Source: Coxiellaceae bacterium (GTDB taxonomy: Bacteria > Pseudomonadota > Gammaproteobacteria > Coxiellales > Coxiellaceae). Taken from it: DNA of 64,000 nucleotides. Shown one piece after another: positions 26,651 to 34,879 of the stretch. Both the position numbers and the translations under genes were made by a program. A model generated the notes under the pieces. The model was not told the DNA's origin. It was given only the letters and a program-made list of their open reading frames with translations, and did no database searches. Location: NCBI GenBank assembly GCA_029212925.1, contig JARGOB010000002.1, positions 186,001 through 250,000 of the forward strand, in the 5' to 3' direction. Numbering within the stretch: position 1 is the stretch's first letter; each line of letters starts with the position of its first letter.

Positions 26651-27823
26651 ATGTTTAAGCGGCTATTAAAAATCACCCTCCCCGCCGGGCAGTCAGCTTT
26701 TTTATGGGGCGCCAGGCAAACAGGCAAATCGACCTACCTGGAAAACCATTATCCTAAAGCCACCCTAATCAGCTTATTGCAATCAGATGTGTTTTTAGCG
26801 TATTCCAAACAACCCAGCCTATTACGTGATCAGGTGTTGAGCTACAGTGAACAACAGCTACAGCAACCCGTTATTTTAGATGAAGTACAAAAGGTCCCAG
26901 CATTATTAGACGAAGTGCATTGGCTAATCGAACATACGAATGTGCAATTTATTCTATGCGGCTCCAGCGCCAGAAAGTTACGCAGACAGGGCATCAACCT
27001 ACTCGGTGGCCGTGCATGGAAATTCCATTTTTATCCGCTGGTGTCTGCAGAAATTGGCGAAGTCGATTTATTAAAAGCCTTTAACAATGGTTTACTACCC
27101 CCTCATTATTTGGCAACACAACCACAACGGCGTCTGCAAAGCTACTTAGAAGACTACTTAACACAAGAAATTAAAGAAGAAGGCTTAGTACGTAACTTGC
27201 CACAGTTTGCCCGCTTTCTTGATAGCTTAGCTTTTACCAATGGCGAGATGGTGAAATACAGCAACATTGCACGCGACTGCGGTGTTGATGCCAAAACAGT
27301 ACAAAATTATTTTGAAATACTTGTAGATACATTGCTCGGATATTACGTAATGCCTTATGCGAAAAGAGTATCACGCGATATTATTCGACAAACACCTAAA
27401 TTTTATTTATTTGATGTAGGTGTCGCCAATTACCTGGCTAAAAAACAAATAAACCAATTAAAGGGGCCTGATGCAGGCAAGTCACTCGAGCAATTTATTT
27501 TGATGGAACTAACAGCCTATAAAGGTTTACGTGAAAAACGATTTGATATTTGTTACTGGCGCACAAAGACCGGCCTAGAAGTCGATTTTGTACTAAATGC
27601 TGGAGAAATAGCTATTGAAGTGAAAATAAAAAATCTTCTAGAAAAATCCGACATAAAGGGCTTAATTGCTTTCTGTAATGAACACCACCCCAAACAAGCC
27701 ATTGTTGTAAGCCAGGATCAACAGCGACGTAAAATAATTATTGATGACCATACGCATATTGACGTAATCCCATGGCGCGAGTTTTTAAAATTGCTCTGGG
27801 ATGATCAATACGAGCTATCCTAG
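26651..27823 (+). CDS. AAA ATPase with DUF4143 nuclease-like domain
   Basis: A 390-residue protein with Walker A WGARQTGKST near residue 20, Walker B PVILDEVQKVP and a DUF4143 C-terminal half containing KFYLFDVGVANYL and TGLEVDFVLNAGEIAIEVK. Asp and E-x-K there fit a PD-(D/E)XK core. Function unknown. A modest AGGG site precedes ATG 26651. It lies between the truncated AbiEii copy and a truncated oxygenase gene copy, with tandem palindromes upstream. Confidence 0.8.
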   Translation: MFKRLLKITLPAGQSAFLWGARQTGKSTYLENHYPKATLISLLQSDVFLAYSKQPSLLRDQVLSYSEQQLQQPVILDEVQKVPALLDEVHWLIEHTNVQFILCGSSARKLRRQGINLLGGRAWKFHFYPLVSAEIGEVDLLKAFNNGLLPPHYLATQPQRRLQSYLEDYLTQEIKEEGLVRNLPQFARFLDSLAFTNGEMVKYSNIARDCGVDAKTVQNYFEILVDTLLGYYVMPYAKRVSRDIIRQTPKFYLFDVGVANYLAKKQINQLKGPDAGKSLEQFILMELTAYKGLREKRFDICYWRTKTGLEVDFVLNAGEIAIEVKIKNLLEKSDIKGLIAFCNEHHPKQAIVVSQDQQRRKIIIDDHTHIDVIPWREFLKLLWDDQYELS

Positions 27824-27837
27824 CTATCCGCATTATG

Positions 27838-28216
27838 CAATCACCCATTGAGGGTAAACCGTGCAAACTGCCAATCATCCACCAGCGCTGTAACAGGTAA
27901 TACAGTGTGATAACGATCACTGGGAAAGCAAATCAGTCGATTATTATTGGGGCTTACCCGCGTAAAATGCGCATTGAAACTTTTCTTCATCTATGGGTAT
28001 CAAACAACAACAAGTCACCACCACTAAAACCTTTTGGCTCGCCATGAAAGTAATAAACAAAGGTCATATTGCGTGTAGCGGATTTGCTGCTACCGCCTTT
28101 ATCACTGTGGATTTTATAATAATCACCGCCTTGGCTTTTGGTGAGCTGCAATTCTTTGCCACTGACTTCAAATGACTCTAACCCAATACGTGGTAAAACA
28201 TGATCTAGCTGCTGCG
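27838..28216 (-). pseudogene. Truncated copy of the 2OG-Fe(II) oxygenase gene
   Basis: About 379 bases that match the oxygenase gene at 33402-33782 almost base for base. The segment QLDHVLPRIGLESFEVSGKE and the HSD metal motif are kept. A one-base deletion (near 27988) turns the codon after DTHR into a stop, and the N-terminal TPR part and the end of the gene are missing. It converges on the 3' end of the 26651 ATPase. Confidence 0.85.
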
Positions 28217-28249
28217 CTCTGACACGACTCAGCTCGCCATTAGCCAAAT

Positions 28250-28625
28250 CAACTTAACCATCAAGAATTTCATGCATGATAATATGGCAATTTAGAAAGA
28301 CTTGGAATCTAGTCACAATAAAGTCGCGCTGTTTCGATAACGGTCATTTAAATATCTCACATCACAGCGAACAGTTGAGAGACCGAACACTGTTTGAATT
28401 GCGTCAGAAAATCCTGGCTCATTATCAATGATGATTTGGCTAGACGTAACTCGAGATCTCTCAGCATTGCTTGAAGAATGTTAGTGCAGCCTTCTTGTCG
28501 CGTATTTAATTTATTACGCACATGATCCAATACTTTTGTTTTATAAATAATGAAACTAATAAAGGCGAACGTATTTCTCAAACCATAAAACCCACTCAGT
28601 TACATCTAGACATTTACTTGCAGTA
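28250..28625. other. Gene-poor stretch with no recognisable content
   Basis: A 74-codon minus-strand frame lies here (28357-28581) but matches nothing I recognise, has no ribosome site and sits among decayed fragments. I treat the stretch as degraded DNA. Confidence 0.4.
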
Positions 28626-28639
28626 TTAAGTTGCGATCA

Positions 28640-28800
28640 CGACAATCTGAATGCCGTGCTTGGTGGGTATTTGCTTTAATAAAATTGGCCAATTTGCAGA
28701 TGGCTGCTGATCAGATAGCTTCACTTCGATGGGCAAACAAGGTTCACCATCTTTAGTGATCATAAAATCGATTTCTTTGTGTTGGCACGCAAAGTGACAG
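28640..28800 (-). pseudogene. Internal fragment of a DUF4143 ATPase gene (relative of 32008-33240)
   Basis: Encodes KEIDFMITKDGEPCLPIEVK and LSDQQPSANWPILLKQIPTK, as in the nuclease-like end of the 32008 gene. It stops in mid-frame at VIAT without the final 30 or so residues. Nothing of the ATPase domain precedes it. Confidence 0.8.
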
Positions 28801-28863
28801 TCATCCACCAACGGCAAAACATACTGCACATTTATTTTCTGAGCTTACGCACATAAGCAAGCC

Positions 28864-29730
28864 TCAAGGCTTATTGTTAGCCAACCCCTGCTTCTCCATT
28901 TGGTCAACCTGTTGCAAAAAAAATGACTTGCTCCATAAGGCTAATGAATCTTGCTCAAAAGGTTTAATAAACGGCTGGATATCTTTAACTGCAGCATGCC
29001 AATCGATACTTTTAATCTTTTGTTTTAAAGCTGCGAAAACCCATTCGCCATTTATATTCAACATACTTGACTGCCATGGCCCCACCTGCCTTAATGCGCT
29101 TTGTAATAACGCCATATTAACTGTCACTTTATTGGTGATATACCAAATAAAATCATACCAATCGCGCCCCTTTATATACTGACGGCACAATAGTGCATGT
29201 AATTTACCAGCAAATGAACTCGGCAAATCTTTCGCCGTCACACTAAAGGGTGATGGAAAATTAAGGTATTTGACCTCCGTCACTACACCTACAGGCGGAT
29301 TGGCATCCACCTCAATTTTAATATTTAACGACTGGTTCATCGCAGCACTCAATAATATTAACTGCTTACCAATTGAATTGTCTTTAAGAAACGCGCTTTT
29401 AATCGCTTTATCGCTTTTAGACCGATCTTTTATAACCAATTCAAAGCCAAATGCTTTTAACTCTTCAGCAATACCAGCCAAATAAGGCGATAATGAAAAC
29501 TTTAAGTTGGGATCTAATAAAGCAAAATCTAAATCCTCAGAAAATCGTGATAGACCATACAAAATACGCAGTGCTGTACCACCATGAAATTCAGCTAATG
29601 AAAAAAATTTATGTCTTGATAGGCTCATGAGTATAAGCTCTTGCAGAATTTCTTTTAATGCTTGCTGTTCTTCAATAGCACTTTTACAATCATAGCTTTT
29701 TAGTCGCTGCTCAATGATTTTAATACTCAT
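28864..29730 (-). CDS. abiEii: AbiEii/AbiGii-family nucleotidyltransferase toxin
   Basis: A 288-residue protein of the AbiEii family: GGTALRIL followed by FSEDLDFAL (the paired acidic nucleotidyltransferase motif), then IKIEVDANPP and GKLHALLCRQYIKGRDWYD. Related toxins of type IV toxin-antitoxin systems transfer nucleotides to tRNA or use GTP, and act in phage defence. It starts 3 bases after the AbiEi-like gene ends, so the two are one operon with the antitoxin first. A truncated second copy lies at 26119-26509. Confidence 0.85.
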   Translation of the reverse strand: MSIKIIEQRLKSYDCKSAIEEQQALKEILQELILMSLSRHKFFSLAEFHGGTALRILYGLSRFSEDLDFALLDPNLKFSLSPYLAGIAEELKAFGFELVIKDRSKSDKAIKSAFLKDNSIGKQLILLSAAMNQSLNIKIEVDANPPVGVVTEVKYLNFPSPFSVTAKDLPSSFAGKLHALLCRQYIKGRDWYDFIWYITNKVTVNMALLQSALRQVGPWQSSMLNINGEWVFAALKQKIKSIDWHAAVKDIQPFIKPFEQDSLALWSKSFFLQQVDQMEKQGLANNKP

Positions 29731-29733
29731 CTA

Positions 29734-30360
29734 TCATCCTTCGGGTATTTTTCGCAAAAAACGCGTCACTCGATCTCGTTGATAGTAGCATTGTAAGTCA
29801 TTGGCCTGCTGGGTTGTCAATCCGGGTAATGCATCAAGATTCAATCGTAAATCTTCTGCAGCATCAGATAAATCACGCCATGCTTTTTTGTAACAATACA
29901 AATAGTCTAAAAGCGCCTTCCAAGGTGTTGCTAAAAAATATTGATTCGATCCTTCGTCGACATAATCCACTTCAGTAAAAAAATTTTCAACGGGTAAGTG
30001 CAAATATGAAAATACACCTAATGGCGTATCAAAATTTTTTTTACGCTTTATAGTGACCGATGTCGTGCTATAAACCGCCTCAGGAATCAGACCATGTGCA
30101 GATAATGCGGATTCCAAACTAATATAACTTAGCCCATAAATAAACTGGGCTAATTCAAATGGGTGGGGTGGCTTTGTCTTGAGGTGGTATTTGATGACAT
30201 AAAGCCCGCGCCGAATACGAAGCAATGTGCCATTTGCCAACGCACGCTTAATCAGCGCATATCGCCTATCAGACGAACCACTAATTAAAATTGCAAACTC
30301 GCTATCAGTGATTAGCGCCGAATGATGCTGTAATAATTGGTCTTCAAAAGCTGTGCTCAT
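29734..30360 (-). CDS. abiEi: AbiEi-family antitoxin / transcriptional regulator
   Basis: A 208-residue protein with an N-terminal winged helix (YALIKRALANGTLLRIRRGLY) and the AbiEi core: FELAQFIYGLSYISLESALSAHGLIPE, then KNFDTPLGVFSYLHLP. AbiEi proteins repress their own operon and neutralise the AbiEii toxin. ATG 30360 has no Shine-Dalgarno site; a TAAAAT -10 hexamer lies only 6 bases upstream, so the message may be leaderless. The promoter lies in a perfect 43-base palindrome. Confidence 0.85.
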   Translation of the reverse strand: MSTAFEDQLLQHHSALITDSEFAILISGSSDRRYALIKRALANGTLLRIRRGLYVIKYHLKTKPPHPFELAQFIYGLSYISLESALSAHGLIPEAVYSTTSVTIKRKKNFDTPLGVFSYLHLPVENFFTEVDYVDEGSNQYFLATPWKALLDYLYCYKKAWRDLSDAAEDLRLNLDALPGLTTQQANDLQCYYQRDRVTRFLRKIPEG

Positions 30361-30367
30361 GCATTAA

Positions 30368-30410
30368 TTTTAGCACAAAACTGTCATAAAGTGACAGTTT
30401 TGTGCTAAAA
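30368..30410. promoter_or_regulatory. Perfect palindromic operator of the abiE operon
   Basis: Arms TTTTAGCACAAAACTGTCA (30368-30386) and its exact complement (30392-30410) flank TAAAG. The palindrome contains the presumed -10 of the AbiEi gene. AbiEi proteins are known to repress by binding inverted repeats at their promoter. Confidence 0.85.
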
Positions 30411-30441
30411 GATTGATTCAAGCTGACAAAACGACCTGGTA

Positions 30442-30672
30442 TCACACCAAACAACTCACAAATCGATCAGCACTGATGACTAAAACATCATAGCCCTGCA
30501 CCTTGATTAGCTTATGCACACCTGACTTTTTAACGATCTGAATCAAATACTTAGTGGGTATTTGCTTTAATAGAATTGGCCAGTTAGTGGAAGGTTGCTG
30601 ATCAGATAACTTAACCTCTATTGGCAAACAAGGCTCACCTGCTTTCGTGATTATTAATTCGATTGCTTTGTG
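30442..30672 (-). pseudogene. Stray 3' end of a DUF4143 ATPase gene
   Basis: Encodes ITKAGEPCLPIEVKLSDQQP, then NWPILLKQIPTK and KKSGVHKLIKVQGYDVLVIS, to a stop at 30442. It is parallel to the last 75 residues of the 32008 ATPase but clearly diverged. It is in the same orientation as that gene, with the 30680 ATPase between the two. It directly follows the stop of that gene. Confidence 0.8.
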
Positions 30673-30679
30673 CCAGCAA

Positions 30680-31825
30680 TCAAATACCATCACCCCATAA
30701 ACGCTCAAGGAAATCTTTCCAATAAAGCAAGTGTATGCCAGTCTTTGTTTTTTTATTAACAGGATCCAAGCTAACTATGAAATAGTTTTTTGCAATATTT
30801 TCTTCCATAAAAGCATTAAGACCTTTCATATCATTGTTGTTGATGCGGTCCGTTGCTTTTACCTCAATTGCCGTGTGATCACCAATAATAAAATCAACTT
30901 CAAAGCCACTTTTTGATCGCCAATAGCACAGATCCTCATGCTTTCTTCGATAAGAAAGGTAGCTACGTAATTCCATTGCAATAAAATGCTCAAAAGCATC
31001 GCCATATAAATCTGTTTTTTTAGGCAGGTCTTTAATCTGACATAAATAATTTCTAACCCCTATATCAAAAAAATAAAACTTGGCCGTACTAATGGCCTTT
31101 CTTGTTTTCGTTTTGATAAAAGCCGGCAACATAAAACCAATAAACGTGTCCTCTAGGATGTGATAGTATTCACGAATAGTTGAAACAGGGATAGCCGTAT
31201 CACTTGCAACATTAGTAAAATTAGTCATTTTTCCACTCGTTAATGCTGCTGTTTGTAAAAAGCGAGAGAAACCTACAATGTGCCTGACTAACGCTTCAGC
31301 TTGAATTTCATCTTTTAGATAGGTATCGGTATAAGCAGATAGATCCTCAAAAGGCTCATCGCTTTGATAAATCGCAGGTAATCCACCTATTCGTAAGTAG
31401 CGACCGAGTTCAAAATCAGGAATTTCCTGACTAGTAAGGGGATACAATTCAGCTTTACGTGCTCGGCCTGCAAGCAAGTTGGTATTTTTCTGTTTTAATT
31501 TTCTTGCGCTACTTCCCGTGAGTAAAAATTTAATCTGTCGCTCTTCAATCAATCGATGCACCTCATTAAGCAGCTCAGGTATCATTTGCACCTCATCGAT
31601 GATCACAATACTCGTGTCGTTATGTGCATCGATCATCATTTCTAAAGCATGAGGTGATTGACTAAGCTGCATAAATTGCTCATTACGCAGTAAATTGATA
31701 ACAGGATAAGCATCCTTAAATTGCGTTCTTATGAGGTATGATTTGCCAGTAGATCGAGGGCCAAATAGAAAATGTGATTTTTTTTCAAGTAAATGCGGTA
31801 AATCCAGTATGCGATTATAGTTCAT
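30680..31825 (-). CDS. AAA ATPase with DUF4143 nuclease-like domain
   Basis: A 381-residue protein with Walker A FGPRSTGKSY, Walker B SIVIIDEVQMIP, the sensor-like LLTGSSARKLKQ and a DUF4143 end (KFYFFDIGVRNYLC; SGFEVDFIIGDHTAIEVKA). It resembles the 26651 protein in order of motifs but is not a near copy. The upstream region contains two 24-base direct repeats. Function unknown. Confidence 0.82.
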   Translation of the reverse strand: MNYNRILDLPHLLEKKSHFLFGPRSTGKSYLIRTQFKDAYPVINLLRNEQFMQLSQSPHALEMMIDAHNDTSIVIIDEVQMIPELLNEVHRLIEERQIKFLLTGSSARKLKQKNTNLLAGRARKAELYPLTSQEIPDFELGRYLRIGGLPAIYQSDEPFEDLSAYTDTYLKDEIQAEALVRHIVGFSRFLQTAALTSGKMTNFTNVASDTAIPVSTIREYYHILEDTFIGFMLPAFIKTKTRKAISTAKFYFFDIGVRNYLCQIKDLPKKTDLYGDAFEHFIAMELRSYLSYRRKHEDLCYWRSKSGFEVDFIIGDHTAIEVKATDRINNNDMKGLNAFMEENIAKNYFIVSLDPVNKKTKTGIHLLYWKDFLERLWGDGI

Positions 31826-31832
31826 GACATGC

Positions 31833-31887
31833 TACAGTTAAGTTGTGAATTATCATGATATTATACAGAACAATTGTGGATTGTCAT
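31833..31887. promoter_or_regulatory. Two 24-base direct repeats upstream of the 30680 ATPase
   Basis: 31833-31856 and 31864-31887 agree at 18 of 24 positions. On the minus strand both begin ATGA-AAT-CACAA. The period is 31 bases, as in the repeats before the 26651 ATPase. TATCATGATA at 31851-31860 is a short perfect palindrome. Confidence 0.6.
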
Positions 31888-32007
31888 ATACGTGACTTCC
31901 CTGATTAAGAAAACGGCAACTATAATATAAGCATATGATTATATTATTATTTATCAATCTTGTGAGCCACCAAATGCACAGGCAATATTACTGATCCCAT
32001 TGATCCA

Positions 32008-33240
32008 TCACACCAAACAACCCAAAAACCGATCTGCACTGATCACCAATACCTCGTAACCACCTATCTTCACTAACTTATACACACCTGACTTTTTCAC
32101 GATCTGAATGCCATGCTTGATTGGTATTTGTTTTAATAAAATTGGCCAATTGGCAGATGGCTGTTGGTCAGATAGCTTTACTTCAATTGGTAAACAAGGC
32201 TCGCCATCTTTAGTGATCATAAAATCGATTTCTTTGCGCTGACGATTGCGCCAATATCTCAGCTCATACAAGCCTTCGCCGGTATCAGTTAAAAATTGAC
32301 AGTATTTTAATAGATGCCCTGCAATCAAGTTTTCAAATCGAACTCCCTCATTTTTTATTTCACTCCAATCCCACAAATACAGCTTACCCTCTTTCTTTAT
32401 CGAGCGAGAGGTGGACTTGGCATAAGGTTTTAACACATAGCAATAATACAGCTCATATAAATAGGTGATCCAACGCTTTACTGTGGTATAAGCCACCTCA
32501 AGGTCTTCTGCTAACGATTGCAGGCTGAGCGGGTTAGCCACACGATCCGGCAACAATGACACCAACATTTCAATTTGGCTCAGCTCCAAAGTTCGGCTCA
32601 AGTCACGAATATCTTCCCTGACAATTTTTTCAATACGGCCACGCTGCCATAAGTTTAAATGTGCCTTATTGGCTGCAAGCAAAGGCTCAGGAAAGGGACC
32701 AAAAGTATCCAGTAATTTAAAGGTCGCTTTCACTTTATCACTGACAGCTCCGGTGTCATTTATACAATGCCCCCACAATGCTTCTGGCAAAATAATACCC
32801 TTTCGCCGTGTAGCCAACTCAGCTAATGAAAACGGATGTAAGCGAAAATAAAAGTATCGCCCCATCAAGCTATCGCTACCTTTACGATAGGCGTTGAGCT
32901 TAGTACTGCCCGTCACAATAAGGTCGCACTCACGCTCCAAGGTATCAAACACCCCCTTCAGGTTCTGCTTCCATTTTTTTGCTTTATGGATTTCATCTAA
33001 GATAATAATTGGTGTCTTTGCCGACTTTTCATGCGGAATAATCGAGCTGGGGTCTTGCGCCCATTGCTTGCGAAAGGCCAACGCATCCCAGTTATAATAC
33101 GCACCCACGCCCCGCGCTTTTAAGAGCTGCTTTGATAACACCGTCTTACCTGCTTGACGAGGACCAGCAATAAAAGCCATCTTATGCAACGGAAAGCAAA
33201 TTGACTCAATATAAGATTGTAAATAACGTTTTTTTATCAT
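32008..33240 (-). CDS. AAA ATPase with DUF4143 nuclease-like domain
   Basis: A protein of about 410 residues from ATG 33240 (MIKKRYLQSY). Walker A is AGPRQAGKT, Walker B PIIILDEIHKAKK, and the C-terminal nuclease-like part reads RKEIDFMITKDGEPCLPIEVK. The frame runs upstream to 33297, but that stretch is a tandem operator-like repeat, not protein. Parts of this gene or a relative lie at 28640-28800 and 30442-30672. Function unknown. Confidence 0.82.
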   Translation of the reverse strand: MIKKRYLQSYIESICFPLHKMAFIAGPRQAGKTVLSKQLLKARGVGAYYNWDALAFRKQWAQDPSSIIPHEKSAKTPIIILDEIHKAKKWKQNLKGVFDTLERECDLIVTGSTKLNAYRKGSDSLMGRYFYFRLHPFSLAELATRRKGIILPEALWGHCINDTGAVSDKVKATFKLLDTFGPFPEPLLAANKAHLNLWQRGRIEKIVREDIRDLSRTLELSQIEMLVSLLPDRVANPLSLQSLAEDLEVAYTTVKRWITYLYELYYCYVLKPYAKSTSRSIKKEGKLYLWDWSEIKNEGVRFENLIAGHLLKYCQFLTDTGEGLYELRYWRNRQRKEIDFMITKDGEPCLPIEVKLSDQQPSANWPILLKQIPIKHGIQIVKKSGVYKLVKIGGYEVLVISADRFLGCLV

Positions 33241-33314
33241 ATTGACAATTTTAGCGCTACTTGAAAATATTGTCAATATTGACAATTTTAGCGGCACTTG
33301 AAAAAATTGTCATT
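33241..33314. promoter_or_regulatory. Two 37-base tandem palindromes upstream of the 32008 ATPase
   Basis: 33241-33277 and 33278-33314 are nearly identical. Each begins ATTGACAATTTTAGCG and ends in the complementary AAAATATTGTCAAT or a close variant. The first repeat ends one base before the ATG. An autoregulatory operator is likely. Confidence 0.75.
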
Positions 33315-33362
33315 TTCCTGCCGATCTCAAAAGTCAGATTTTATATGGATAAAAACAATTAG

Positions 33363-34277
33363 TTAGCCTTTTTCAGACTCTGCCAGGGGATCAACCGAGC
33401 TGTGCAACCACCCATTCAACGTAAACCGCGCAAATTGCCAGTCATCCACCAGCGCTGTAACAGGTAATACGGTGTGATAACGGTCACTGGGGAAACAAAT
33501 CAGTCGATTATTATTGGGGCTTACCCGCGTAAAATGCGCATTGAAACTTTTCTTCACTCTATGGGTATCAAACAACAACAAATCACCACCACTAAAACCT
33601 TTTGGTTCACCATGAAAGTAATAAACAAAGGTCATATTGCGTGTAGCGGATTTGCTACTACCGCCTTTATCACTGTGGATTTTATAATAATCCCCGCCTT
33701 GGCTTTTGGTGAGCTGCAATTCTTTGCCACTGACTTCAAATGACTCCAATCCGATACGCGGTAAAACTTGATCTAGCTGTTCCACGATCAATGGCAAGAA
33801 CCATTTACGAATGGGTTTTAGCGCCTTTGGTGGTAACAACTGCGAAGAACGGTAATCAGTTAAACGACCCTCACCTTTTTTATCCAACGTTTTGGAAAAA
33901 TCAAAATGCTGATGATTTTTTTCTAATAGCTGCCATATCAATTGCTGCTTATCTGGCGTTAAAAAATCATCAATCAACGCAAAGGGTGAAGCCGTAAAAT
34001 CTTCTTCACTCGCATAATTCATAATGGATTCACCGCTTAATATGCGGCGCAAATATTCGGCTGTATGATGATCCGGCTGCAATTGCAATAACCGCTGATA
34101 ACCACCCAACGCTTGTGACAAATTACCTTGCTTGCGATAGTTTTCTGCTAAGCGCCAAATCACATCAACATTTTCTTGGTCTTGTTTTAACTGATCACTG
34201 AGCTTTAACTCAATCGCATTTAACTTTGGCTCTATATTCGCCACCATATCTGAAATAGCTGATATTCTATCGCGCAT
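33363..34277 (-). CDS. 2OG-Fe(II) oxygenase with N-terminal TPR-like region
   Basis: A 304-residue protein. The first third contains TPR-like helices (VIWRLAENYRKQGNLSQALG, then YQRLLQLQPDHHTAEYL). The rest is a 2-oxoglutarate oxygenase: IHSD supplies His and Asp, RYHTVLPV the second His, and RFTLNGWL the 2OG-binding Arg. Such enzymes hydroxylate proteins or small molecules. An AAAGGAT site precedes ATG 34277. A broken partial copy lies at 27838-28216. The substrate is unknown. Confidence 0.82.
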   Translation of the reverse strand: MRDRISAISDMVANIEPKLNAIELKLSDQLKQDQENVDVIWRLAENYRKQGNLSQALGGYQRLLQLQPDHHTAEYLRRILSGESIMNYASEEDFTASPFALIDDFLTPDKQQLIWQLLEKNHQHFDFSKTLDKKGEGRLTDYRSSQLLPPKALKPIRKWFLPLIVEQLDQVLPRIGLESFEVSGKELQLTKSQGGDYYKIHSDKGGSSKSATRNMTFVYYFHGEPKGFSGGDLLLFDTHRVKKSFNAHFTRVSPNNNRLICFPSDRYHTVLPVTALVDDWQFARFTLNGWLHSSVDPLAESEKG

Positions 34278-34299
34278 GTTAATCCTTTATTATTTTTCC

Positions 34300-34355
34300 T
34301 AGATCCCGGATCGGCCTGCCCCGGGCAAGGACCCGGGGTCCGGGATGACATAGTC
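34300..34355. repeat. REP-like repeat
   Basis: A palindrome of AGATCCCGGATC and GTCCGGGATGACAT halves, with an inner CCCCGGGC. It belongs to the TGTCATCCCGG family seen elsewhere. Confidence 0.7.
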
Positions 34356-34468
34356 ATCGAAAATACCATGATTAGTACGACTTGTCAGTTAGAGCCAGCA
34401 GCAAAGATGACATAAATCACCAAAATACGGTATATACAAATAAAACATTAATATAATACAATTTTGAT

Positions 34469-34519
34469 ATGAAATTTGAATATAACGCTCGAAAATTTTA
34501 TACTAATAAGGCTAAGTGA
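34469..34519 (+). pseudogene. Possible remnant of a BrnT-type toxin start
   Basis: A 16-residue frame beginning MKFEYNARKF and ending in TGA at 34517. BrnT toxins usually begin MKFEWDxxK and lie directly upstream of a BrnA/CopG antitoxin gene, as here. The resemblance is short and could be chance. Confidence 0.35.
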
Positions 34520-34533
34520 AGAGGCGATTTATT

Positions 34534-34785
34534 ATGAACAAATCAACCAAGAAAAATAAAAGCAAAAAAACCATCGCGGCAAAAGAATTTGATGAGCAGT
34601 TTGAGGATGGGGACGTCACTGAATACCTCGATTTGAAGTCAGCGAAATTAAAATACCCCATACAACGGCTAAGCATAGACTTCACAAAGCATATGATAGA
34701 AGCGATCGATATCGAAGCGGCGAAAATTGGCGTCACCCGAACCGCTCTGATTAAAATGTGGGTCGCCGAACGGCTTGATATTTAA
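34534..34785 (+). CDS. CopG/BrnA-type antitoxin-like protein
   Basis: An 83-residue protein with a Lys-rich start, [16 protein letters not shown], then [20 protein letters not shown] and [16 protein letters not shown]. That is the ribbon-helix-helix CopG-like pattern of BrnA antitoxins. I use ATG 34534 behind AGAGG; GTG 34516 is the outer option. No toxin gene remains beyond a possible 16-codon fragment upstream, so it may be an orphan repressor. It precedes purM by about 95 bases. Confidence 0.7.
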   Translation: MNKSTKKNKSKKTIAAKEFDEQFEDGDVTEYLDLKSAKLKYPIQRLSIDFTKHMIEAIDIEAAKIGVTRTALIKMWVAERLDI

Positions 34786-34879
34786 GGCCTCTAAAACAGA
34801 GCAAGACAAATCAACCTCATTGCCCCCACTCCACCAACCGGCTACAATGCCGGCTGGATTGAGTAGTGAGCAGCACCCT

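Noticed and set aside
28357..28581. A 74-codon minus-strand frame in the decayed region
   Set aside because: No similarity recognised, no ribosome site, and it sits among gene fragments.
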